A stretch of DNA of 11,428 nucleotides, taken from NCBI GenBank assembly GCA_012719315.1, contig JAAYAP010000031.1, positions 1 through 11,428 of the forward strand, read 5' to 3'. Made by a program: the position numbers and the translations under genes. A model generated the notes under the pieces. The model was not told the DNA's origin. It saw only the letters and a list, made by a program, of their open reading frames with translations, and ran no database searches. This document shows, in pieces, positions 6,065-11,428 of the stretch. The number at the start of each line of letters is the position of its first letter. Positions within the stretch are counted from its first letter, which is position 1. The stretch is from Methanobacteriota archaeon. Lineage in GTDB: Archaea; Thermoplasmatota; Thermoplasmata; Methanomassiliicoccales; Methanomethylophilaceae.

Positions 6065-6438
6065 AAAGGGCGTTCGAGGGAGATGACCTGACGGTCGCCG
6101 ACGTCCCTCAGTCCGGAGCAGTCCCCGAAGATCCCGCCGATCCTGACCAACGGGTATCTGGACACGGGGAGGCCGTCCTCGCCGCTGAAGGGGGTCGGGC
6201 CGAAGAAGATGCACAGGGCGCCGACGCCGGGCCAGTAGGCGATGTCCCCGATCCCGAAGACGGTCTGCCGTTCCTCGGGCATCTTGGCGTCCAAGGGCAT
6301 CTCGAAATAGATCTGGTCGCCCAGCATGTTGATGCGGGCTTTGAAAGGAGTGGAGAGCCAGATGGCGTTGGAGATATCCGAATCGTCCAGTTCCGCAACG
6401 TACTTGCAGCCGCCTGCACGGATCCAGATGATGCTCAT
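6061..6438 (-). CDS. Cyclophilin-like fold protein of unknown function (COG2164/TM1367 type)
   Basis: This 125-residue protein resembles the small archaeal/bacterial cyclophilin-like family, whose function is not known. Family-like blocks are IWLSTPFKARINMLGDQIYFEMP (about 26-48), FGIGDIAYWPGVGALCIFFGPTP (about 61-83) and a C-terminal VRIGGIFGD. The catalytic Arg and Phe of true prolyl isomerases are not evident, so isomerase activity should not be assumed. Start choice: ATG at 6438 has a GGGTGG ribosome site six bases upstream, while the in-frame GTG at 6447 has none; it would add only three residues. The gene lies 23 bases after the ilvC stop on the same strand, so it is probably the last gene of the ilvB1-ilvC transcript. 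Its stop overlaps the M24 peptidase stop on the other strand (shared TTAA). Confidence 0.8.
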   Translation of the reverse strand: MSIIWIRAGGCKYVAELDDSDISNAIWLSTPFKARINMLGDQIYFEMPLDAKMPEERQTVFGIGDIAYWPGVGALCIFFGPTPFSGEDGLPVSRYPLVRIGGIFGDCSGLRDVGDRQVISLERPF

Positions 6439-6460
6439 CGATGCCACCCGGCCCCGGCTC

Positions 6461-7447
6461 TCAGCTCTTCCTCTCGAAGAGGTGCCTGATCTCCTTGCCG
6501 GTGATCTCGATTTGGAGCCTGCTCTCGTCGCCTTCCATCTTCTTGAGGTTCTTGAGGCCGGCCTTCCACTCGGCGCGCCAATCGTCCTTGAACTTGCCGG
6601 ATTCGATGTCGTCGAGGATGGATTTCATGCCTTCGACCGACGCGGGGGTGATCACGCGGTCCCTGCGGGTCAGCCCTCCGTACTCGGCGGTGTTGGAGAC
6701 GCCGTTCCACATGCCCATGAGCCCGTCCTTGTTGATGAGGTCGGTGATCAGCTTGACTTCGTGGAGGACCTCGAAATAGGCCATCTCGGCCGGGTACCCG
6801 GCATCGACGAGTGTCCTGAAGCCGGCTGCGATCAGGGCGGTGAGGCCGCCGCAGAGGACAGCCTGCTCGCCGAAGAGGTCGGTCTTGGTCTCGTTGTCGA
6901 AAGTGGTCTCGAAGACGCCGGCGCGGGTGGCGCCGATGCCTTTGGCCAGTGCGAGGGCGATGTCCATCGCGTTGCCGGTGGCATCCTGGTGGACGCAGAC
7001 GAGGGCGGGCACGCCGAATCCCTCGAGGAACTGCACCCTCTCCATGGCGCCGGGCGATTTGGGCGCCATCATGATCACGTCGACATCCTTCGGCGGCACG
7101 ATCAGCTTGTAGGTTATCGCGAAGCCGTGGGCGAACTCGAGTGCCGCGCCCTTCTTGAGGTTGGGGACGACGGACTCCTCGTAGATGTCGGGCTGGACCT
7201 CGTCGGGGAGGAGCATCATCACGACATCGGCGCCTTTGACGGCGTCGGCGAATCCGGCGACCTTGAGGCCGTCCTCCTGGGCGAGTTTCCAGGAGGCTCC
7301 CTCCGGCCTCACGCCCACGGTGACGTCCAGGCCCGAGTCGCGGAAGCAGAGGGCCTGCGCCCTGCCCTGCGATCCGTAACCCAGGACAGCGATCTTCTTG
7401 CCTTTCAGGACCGTCAGGTCCACATCCGAATCATGGTATATCTTCAT
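6461..7447 (-). CDS. ilvC: Ketol-acid reductoisomerase, class I
   Basis: IlvC converts 2-acetolactate or 2-aceto-2-hydroxybutyrate to the dihydroxy acids of valine/leucine and isoleucine synthesis, using Mg2+ and NAD(P)H. The 328-residue length is that of class I. The Rossmann motif GYGSQGRAQAL spans residues 23-33, with Arg in place of the more common His. EFAHGFA (104-110) and MAPKSPG (127-133) hold the catalytic His107 and Lys130. The knotted helical domain carries the Mg ligands Asp190 and Glu194 (TKTDLFGEQ) and Glu226 and Glu230 (YFEVLHEVKLI). GVSNTAEYG (249-257) binds the substrate. The start has an AGGTG ribosome site about six bases upstream. It sits 92 bp behind ilvB1, in a gap holding a hairpin and a possible TATA box, so it may be transcribed both with and without ilvB1. 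Confidence 0.97.
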   Translation of the reverse strand: MKIYHDSDVDLTVLKGKKIAVLGYGSQGRAQALCFRDSGLDVTVGVRPEGASWKLAQEDGLKVAGFADAVKGADVVMMLLPDEVQPDIYEESVVPNLKKGAALEFAHGFAITYKLIVPPKDVDVIMMAPKSPGAMERVQFLEGFGVPALVCVHQDATGNAMDIALALAKGIGATRAGVFETTFDNETKTDLFGEQAVLCGGLTALIAAGFRTLVDAGYPAEMAYFEVLHEVKLITDLINKDGLMGMWNGVSNTAEYGGLTRRDRVITPASVEGMKSILDDIESGKFKDDWRAEWKAGLKNLKKMEGDESRLQIEITGKEIRHLFERKS

Positions 7448-7485
7448 GGCTACACCTAATGCTGTGTCCCAATCCCTTCCTCACA

Positions 7486-7496
7486 CTAAAACATAT
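7486..7496 (-). promoter_or_regulatory. Possible TATA-like promoter of ilvC
   Basis: ATATGTTTTAG on the minus strand lies about 40-50 bp before the ilvC start and predicts an 18-base leader holding the AGGTG ribosome site. A TGCATGC word lies immediately upstream (7498-7504). Confidence 0.4.
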
Positions 7497-7510
7497 CGCA
7501 TGCAAGGGCC

Positions 7511-7538
7511 GGCTTCCGTCGTGTATCGTGCGGAAGCC
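7511..7538 (-). terminator. Hairpin just after the ilvB1 stop codon
   Basis: GGCTTCCG (7511-7518) and CGGAAGCC (7531-7538) form a perfect 8-bp stem with a 12-base loop. It begins one base after the ilvB1 TGA on the transcript. A T-containing tract (ATATGTTTTAG) follows about 14 bases later. It could end or pause ilvB1 transcription, or mark an RNA processing site between ilvB1 and ilvC. Confidence 0.5.
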
Positions 7539-7539
7539 T

Positions 7540-9210
7540 TCAGAACCGGCAGCGTCCCCTGATCATGGGCAGGGTCGGGTTCGGCGGCAGCATGGGCGTG
7601 ATGTTCTCCTCCGGATCGACGAGGATCTCGACGAGGCAGGTGCGTCCGCAGTCGAACGCCTCCTTGAAGGCGTCATGGATCTCGCCCGGCTTCTCCACCC
7701 GGATGCCCTTGGCTCCGAACGCCTCGGCGACCTTCACGAAATCGGGCCCCGCCCGCAGCTCGGTGCCGCTGTACCTGGAATCCCAGAACAGGTTCTGCCA
7801 TTGCCGGACCATGCCCAGCCAGCCGTTGTTGAGCAGGCAGATGACCACCGGCAGATCCTCGGCGACCGAGGTCGCCAGCTCCTGGACCACCATCAGCAGT
7901 CCGCCGTCGCCGGTCACGGTGACGACATCCGCCTCGGGCCGGGCGGCCTTGGCGCCGATGGCCGACGGCAGGCCGAAGCCCATGGTGCCGAACCCGCCCG
8001 ACGAGATGAACTGGCGGGGGCGTCTGATGTCGAGGTAGTGCATCGCCCACATCTGGTTCTGGCCGACGTCCGTGGTGACGATCACGTCGTCGTCCAGGAA
8101 CTTGTTGAGCTCGTGCATGACCTTGTGGGGCACGATGGGCTCGCAGCCGTAGTCGAAGTCGCAGGGGCATCTGGAGCCGGTCTCCTTCACCTTTTCGCTC
8201 CACGGCGCGTGGTGGCCCGTCTCCCTGCCGAGGGCCTCGATCAGCATGCGCGTGCCCTCCTTGGCGTCGCACAGCAGGTTGACCGAGTGATGGCCGGCAT
8301 GCTTGTCGAACTCGGTGGCGTCGATGTCCATGTGGATGACCCTGCAGTTCACGGGATCGGTGTGCGCCGTGAAGGTTCGGTCGGAGAACTTGGTGCCGAT
8401 GGCGATGATGAGGTCGGAGTTCTTGAAGATCTCCAGGGCGCCGACCCTCCCGTGCATGCCCAGCGGGCCCATGTTGAGCGGGTGGCCGGAAGGCAGGGCG
8501 CCGATGCCCATCAGCGGGGTGACGACGGGTATGTCCGCGATCTCCGCCAGCTGCCGGACCTCGTCGCAGGCCCCGGCGGAGATCACGCCGCCGCCGATCA
8601 TCAGCACCGGCCGGTTCGACCGGCGGATCCATTCGGCGGCCTCCTGCAGGCCGGACAGGTCGGTCCTCACCGGTTTTATCGTGTAGGACGCCTCCGCGAG
8701 CAACGACTCGTCGATCTCGGAGTTCACCTGGTCGACGGGTATGTCGATATGCACCGGCCCGGGTCTGCCGGTCCGGCAGATCTCCCAGGCCTCGGCCACC
8801 GCATGCGGCATGCGGGCGATGTCCAGCACGCGGAAGTTGTGCTTGGTGATCGGCATCATCAGGCTGTAGGCGTCGACCTCCTGGAAGGCGCCCAGCCCGA
8901 GGGATCCCGTCCCCACCTGGCCGGTGATCGCCAGCATCGGCGAGGAATCGGCATAGGCCGTGGCGATCCCGGTGACGAGGTTGGTCGCACCGGGTCCGCT
9001 GGTCGCAAGGCAGACCCCGGGCACGCCGCTGGCGCGGGCGAAGGCGTCGGCCATGTGCGCCGCGCACTGCTCGTGCCTCACGAGCACGTGCCGGATGGAG
9101 GAATCTATGATCTCGTCATAGATCGGTATAACGACCCCGCCGGGGTAGCCGAACATCGTCTCGACGTCCCGGTCCTCGAGTGTTCTCAGCAAAGCTCTCG
9201 ATCCCTTCAT
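7540..9210 (-). CDS. ilvB: Acetolactate synthase large subunit, copy 1 (ilvC-proximal)
   Basis: This ThDP/FAD enzyme condenses pyruvate with pyruvate or 2-ketobutyrate, the first step of branched-chain synthesis. It is 556 residues from ATG 9210. The alpha domain has GYPGGVVIPIYDEI and catalytic Glu47 in VRHEQCAAHMADAFARAS. GAFQE (107-111) supplies the conserved Gln110. The FAD/beta domain follows, with GPLGMHG. The gamma domain has the ThDP motif from GDGG (434-437) to LLNNGW (459-464). GMVRQWQ keeps Trp471, equivalent to Trp464 of E. coli synthase II, which favours 2-ketobutyrate. The linker has three Cys (348, 350, 356). An in-frame ATG at 9231 is possible. I prefer 9210 because it matches the paralog start (MKGSRALL), has an AAGGT site, and lies after the predicted transcription start near 9225. 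No small subunit gene is adjacent. ilvC follows by 92 bp. Confidence 0.95.
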   Translation of the reverse strand: MKGSRALLRTLEDRDVETMFGYPGGVVIPIYDEIIDSSIRHVLVRHEQCAAHMADAFARASGVPGVCLATSGPGATNLVTGIATAYADSSPMLAITGQVGTGSLGLGAFQEVDAYSLMMPITKHNFRVLDIARMPHAVAEAWEICRTGRPGPVHIDIPVDQVNSEIDESLLAEASYTIKPVRTDLSGLQEAAEWIRRSNRPVLMIGGGVISAGACDEVRQLAEIADIPVVTPLMGIGALPSGHPLNMGPLGMHGRVGALEIFKNSDLIIAIGTKFSDRTFTAHTDPVNCRVIHMDIDATEFDKHAGHHSVNLLCDAKEGTRMLIEALGRETGHHAPWSEKVKETGSRCPCDFDYGCEPIVPHKVMHELNKFLDDDVIVTTDVGQNQMWAMHYLDIRRPRQFISSGGFGTMGFGLPSAIGAKAARPEADVVTVTGDGGLLMVVQELATSVAEDLPVVICLLNNGWLGMVRQWQNLFWDSRYSGTELRAGPDFVKVAEAFGAKGIRVEKPGEIHDAFKEAFDCGRTCLVEILVDPEENITPMLPPNPTLPMIRGRCRF

Positions 9211-9223
9211 GTGATGAACCTTC

Positions 9224-9245
9224 GGTGTCATGCATGCATGTCACC
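9224..9245. promoter_or_regulatory. 22-bp palindrome, candidate operator of ilvB1
   Basis: The self-complementary core CATGCATGCATG (9229-9240) is flanked by GGTGT (9224-9228) and TCACC (9241-9245). These pair except for a single T/T position, so 20 of 22 positions are symmetric. It lies between the ilvB1 TATA box and its expected transcription start, the usual place for an archaeal repressor site. Confidence 0.6.
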
Positions 9246-9247
9246 CG

Positions 9248-9254
9248 ATAAAAG
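9248..9254 (-). promoter_or_regulatory. TATA-like box of ilvB1
   Basis: CTTTTAT on the minus strand would place transcription near 9225, giving a leader of about 15 bases to the ATG at 9210. The same T-run also follows the hairpin at 9262-9277. Confidence 0.55.
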
Positions 9255-9261
9255 GGTTGCA

Positions 9262-9277
9262 GGGGGGATCGCCCCCC
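9262..9277 (-). terminator. Intrinsic-type terminator hairpin after ilvB2
   Basis: Six G (9262-9267) and six C (9272-9277) form a strong stem with a four-base loop, ten bases after the ilvB2 stop. On the transcript it is followed by TGCAACCCTTTTAT, so a T-run lies nine or more bases later. Stem strength and place suggest a terminator or pause site. Confidence 0.55.
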
Positions 9278-9286
9278 GTGGGCGGG

Positions 9287-10963
9287 TCAGGCGGGCCTGT
9301 AAGGGCAATCGCCCATGATGACCGGTATCGACGGATTGCCGGGGATCATCGGGGTGATGTCGGCCTCGCAGTCGACGCGGATGTCGACAAGGCAGGTCTC
9401 CCCGCAGGCGATGGCCTCCTTGAGGGCGTCGCCGACCTCGCCGGCCTTGTCCACGCGTATGCCCCTCGCGCCGTAGGCTTTGGCGATCATGCAGAAATCG
9501 GGGGGCTCCTGCAGGTCGACGCCGCTGTACCTGGCGTTCCAGAAGAGCTTCTGGTGCTGCCGGACCATGCCCAGCCAGCCGTTGTTGAGCAGGCAGATGA
9601 CCACCGGCAGCTCCTCGGTGACCGAGGTCGCCAGCTCCTGGATGACCATCTGGAGCCCGCCGTCGCCGACGATGGCCACGACGTCCTTCTCGGGCTTGGC
9701 CGCCTTGGCGCCGAGCGCCGCCGGCAGGCCGAAGCCCATGGTGCCCATGCCTCCCGAGGAGAGGAACTGCCTGGGTCTGCCGATGCGCAGGTGATGCATC
9801 GCCCACATCTGGTTCTGGCCGACGTCCGTGGTGATGATCATGTCGTCGTCGATCAGTTCGTTGAGTTCGCACATGACCTTCCTGGGGTTGATCGGCTCGT
9901 AGTCCAGGTCGTTGCAGCACTGACAGCCGGCCTTGCAGCGTTCGGCGGCCCCGACCCAATCCGTCCGTGAGCCCGGGCACCCGTAGAGGGCGTCGGCCAG
10001 TCTGCGCGTGCCTTCCTTGGCGTCGCACAGCAGGTCGACCGACTCGCGGTCGTGCTTGCCGAACTCGGTGGCGTCGATGTCCATGTGGATGACCCGGCAT
10101 CCGCTGTCCGGTTTGGTGTGCGGGCTGTAGGTCCTTTCGGAGAAGCGGGTCCCGATCGCGATGATCAGGTCCGCCTGCCTGAAGGTGTCCAGGGCGGGCA
10201 TCCGCCCGTGCATGCCCAGCGGGCCCATGTTGAGCGGGTGGTCCCAGGGGACCGAGCCGAGCCCCATCAGCGGGGTGACGATCGGGATGTTGGCCGTCTC
10301 GGCCAGCCTGACGACCTCGGCACCGGCTTCCGCCGAGATGACGCCGCCGCCCGACATGATGACGGGGCGCGCGGCCTCCTTGATCCATCTGACGGCCTGC
10401 TCCAGCCCGGAGAGGTCGGTGCGCACCGGCTTGATGCCGTAGCCCTCATGCAGGGCCTCGACGTCGATCTCCGCGTTCAGCTGGTCGACCGGCAGGTCGA
10501 TGTGCACCGGCCCGGGCCGGCCGCTCCTGCAGATGTCCCAGGCCTCGGCCAGGACGTGCGGGAGCTTATGCGGCGTGAGGACGCGGTAGCCGTGCTTGGT
10601 GATCGGCATCATCAGGCTGTAGGCGTCGATCTCCTGGAAGGCGCCCAGCCCGAGTGAGCTCGTGCCGACCTGGCCCGTGAGCGCGATCATCGGCGAGGAA
10701 TCGGCATAGGCCGTGGCGATTCCGGTGACGAGGTTGGTGACCCCCGGCCCGCTGGTGGACAGGCAGACACCCGGTATGCCGCTGGCGCGGGCGAAGGCAT
10801 CCGCCATGTGCGCTGCGCATTGCTCGTGCCTCACGAGTACGTGCCGGATGGAGGAGTCTATGATCTCGTCATAGATCGGTATCACGGTCGCCCCGGGATA
10901 TCCGAATATGTATTCGACATCCCTGTCTTCCAACATCTTCAGCAGTGCTCTAGATCCTTTCAT
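9287..10963 (-). CDS. Acetolactate synthase large subunit, copy 2 (distal paralog)
   Basis: This 558-residue paralog of the neighbouring synthase keeps the ThDP/FAD architecture. Glu47 lies in VRHEQCAAHMADAFARAS, Gln110 in GAFQE, the ThDP motif runs from GDGG (433-436) to LLNNGW (458-463), and FAD-domain blocks such as NMGPLGMHGR are conserved. Two features set it apart. GMVRQHQ has His470 where copy 1 and the well-studied biosynthetic enzymes have Trp, a position that governs the choice of second keto acid. The inter-domain linker carries four closely spaced cysteines (343, 347, 349, 350). Expected activity is acetolactate synthesis; another ThDP reaction cannot be excluded. The start matches MKGSRALL of copy 1 and lies about 35 bp after a TATA-like TTAATTAA, with only a weak GGGAT ribosome site. 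Its stop is 76 bp before copy 1. Confidence 0.93.
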   Translation of the reverse strand: MKGSRALLKMLEDRDVEYIFGYPGATVIPIYDEIIDSSIRHVLVRHEQCAAHMADAFARASGIPGVCLSTSGPGVTNLVTGIATAYADSSPMIALTGQVGTSSLGLGAFQEIDAYSLMMPITKHGYRVLTPHKLPHVLAEAWDICRSGRPGPVHIDLPVDQLNAEIDVEALHEGYGIKPVRTDLSGLEQAVRWIKEAARPVIMSGGGVISAEAGAEVVRLAETANIPIVTPLMGLGSVPWDHPLNMGPLGMHGRMPALDTFRQADLIIAIGTRFSERTYSPHTKPDSGCRVIHMDIDATEFGKHDRESVDLLCDAKEGTRRLADALYGCPGSRTDWVGAAERCKAGCQCCNDLDYEPINPRKVMCELNELIDDDMIITTDVGQNQMWAMHHLRIGRPRQFLSSGGMGTMGFGLPAALGAKAAKPEKDVVAIVGDGGLQMVIQELATSVTEELPVVICLLNNGWLGMVRQHQKLFWNARYSGVDLQEPPDFCMIAKAYGARGIRVDKAGEVGDALKEAIACGETCLVDIRVDCEADITPMIPGNPSIPVIMGDCPYRPA

Positions 10964-10968
10964 ACGGA

Positions 10969-10983
10969 ATCCCGCTACGGGAT
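10969..10983. promoter_or_regulatory. Inverted repeat at the expected ilvB2 transcription start
   Basis: ATCCCG-CTA-CGGGAT is a perfect 6-bp inverted repeat, six bases before the start codon and close to the transcription start predicted from the TATA box. It could be a repressor site or, in RNA, a small hairpin masking the GGGAT ribosome site. Confidence 0.45.
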
Positions 10984-10995
10984 GTCAGTGCATCG

Positions 10996-11003
10996 TTAAT
11001 TAA
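10996..11003 (-). promoter_or_regulatory. TATA box of ilvB2, flanked by direct repeats
   Basis: TTAATTAA lies about 35 bp before the ilvB2 start. Copies of TGCATCGT (10989-10996 and 11004-11011) stand on both sides in the same orientation. A bound regulator here would cover the TATA box. Confidence 0.55.
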
Positions 11004-11041
11004 TGCATCGTCCGAACGCCGGCCCGCCGCACTCAGCAAGG

Positions 11042-11049
11042 TTATTTTA
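11042..11049 (+). promoter_or_regulatory. TATA box of the GAPDH gene
   Basis: TTATTTTA lies about 40 bp before the ATG at 11085. Transcription starting near 11071 would give a leader of about 14 bases containing the GGGAG ribosome site at 11075-11079. Confidence 0.6.
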
Positions 11050-11084
11050 GAAGTAGTCCGTTTAACTATACTCAGGGAGTGCAA

Positions 11085-11428
11085 ATGGCGCGGATAAAGG
11101 TCGGAGTCAACGGTTACGGGACCATCGGGAAGAGGGTTGCCACGGCAGTGGGGCTGCAGGACGACATGGAACTGGTCGGAGTCACCAAGACCCGCCCCAA
11201 TTTCGAGGCCATGATGGCGGCGGAGCTGGGATGCGACGTGTATGTTCCCGAGAGGAGCATGGAGGCCTTCGACAAGGCCGGCGTCGCCTACGCGGGCACG
11301 GTCGAGGACCTCTGCGGGAAGGTCGACATCATGGTCGACTGCACCCCCGGGGACTTCGGCGAGTTCTACAAGGCGATGTACGCCGCCGCCGGCATCAAGG
11401 GCATCTTCCAGGGCGGGGAGGATCACGG
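11085..11428 (+). CDS. gap: Archaeal type II glyceraldehyde-3-phosphate dehydrogenase, N-terminal part (cut by window edge)
   Basis: This is the archaeal phosphorylating GAPDH, which interconverts glyceraldehyde 3-phosphate and 1,3-bisphosphoglycerate; in most archaea it serves gluconeogenesis. I translated 114 residues by hand. The protein opens MARIKVGVNGYGTIGKRVAT with Rossmann motif GYGTIG (residues 10-15). DDMELVGVTKTRPNFEA (26-42) is a type II hallmark. GTVEDLCGKVDIMVDCTPGD (71-90) follows, and then GIKGIFQGGEDH at the edge. The catalytic Cys of the later SCNT motif lies outside the window. The start is supported by GGGAG at 11075-11079 and a TATA box at 11042-11049. The gene is divergent from ilvB2, with 121 bp between start codons holding both promoters. 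Confidence 0.95.
   Translation, partial: MARIKVGVNGYGTIGKRVATAVGLQDDMELVGVTKTRPNFEAMMAAELGCDVYVPERSMEAFDKAGVAYAGTVEDLCGKVDIMVDCTPGDFGEFYKAMYAAAGIKGIFQGGEDH

Noticed and set aside
7511..7538. Possible amino-acid attenuator or T-box before ilvC
   Set aside because: There is no leader peptide rich in Val, Leu or Ile, no alternative stem pairing and no T-box consensus, and such attenuators are bacterial; the simple hairpin is reported instead.
7459..9318. 619-codon open frame on the plus strand
   Set aside because: It lies antisense to ilvB1, is rich in His, Arg, Gly and Asp without any family motif, and is the usual by-product of GC-rich coding DNA.
10950..11426. 158-codon minus-strand frame over the GAPDH start
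   Set aside because: It is the antisense of a clear type II GAPDH and covers both promoters of the divergent gap.
1..11428. CRISPR arrays, insertion sequences, integrases or phage genes
   Set aside because: No regularly spaced repeats, terminal inverted repeats with a transposase, or recombinase motifs were seen.

Overview
The window is archaeal, GC-rich and gene-dense. Archaeal markers are a translation initiation factor aIF1A followed by a RIO1-type kinase, an archease, an archaeal type II glyceraldehyde-3-phosphate dehydrogenase (GAPDH), and AT-rich TATA-like boxes 20-35 bp upstream of many genes. GGTG/GGAG-type ribosome binding sites are mixed with apparently leaderless starts. The gene content and an EhaR-like HAD protein suggest a euryarchaeon, possibly of Thermoplasmata/Methanomassiliicoccales type. 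That placement is an inference from family resemblance, not a database result.

Layout. On the minus strand, 1-814 holds aIF1A and the N-terminal half of RIO1 (cut by the window edge). On the plus strand, 977-1052 is tRNA-Glu(UUC) and 1171-1560 a small membrane-anchored protein of unknown function. On the minus strand, 1572-3509 is a tight two-gene unit: a PurN-like formyltransferase and, behind it, a HAD-fold protein related to the archaeal EhaR/COG4030 group that seems to have lost the catalytic aspartate. Archease (3550-3954, minus) is divergent from a plus-strand pair, aspartate dehydrogenase NadX plus an M24 aminopeptidase (4125-6064). From 6061 to 10963, all on the minus strand, lies a branched-chain amino acid block: two tandem acetolactate synthase large subunits, ketol-acid reductoisomerase, and a small cyclophilin-like protein. 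A type II GAPDH (from 11085, plus, cut by the edge) is divergent from the first synthase.

How the genes work together. IlvB and IlvC catalyse the first two steps of valine/isoleucine/leucine synthesis. No regulatory small subunit (IlvN/IlvH) lies beside the two large subunits. The upstream copy (ilvB2, 9287-10963) carries His where synthases that favour 2-ketobutyrate carry Trp. Both copies have cysteine clusters in the inter-domain linker. Their DNA is mosaic: near-identical blocks alternate with diverged ones. Each copy has its own promoter with operator-like symmetry. The most striking is a 22-bp palindrome between the TATA box and the expected transcription start of the second copy, with a terminator-like hairpin directly upstream.

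Most unusual points: the ilvB1 palindrome and terminator/TATA overlap, the paralog pair with its Trp/His difference and Cys-rich linkers, and the formyltransferase plus degenerate HAD pair. I see no CRISPR array, insertion sequence, integrase or phage-like gene; the region reads as chromosomal core.
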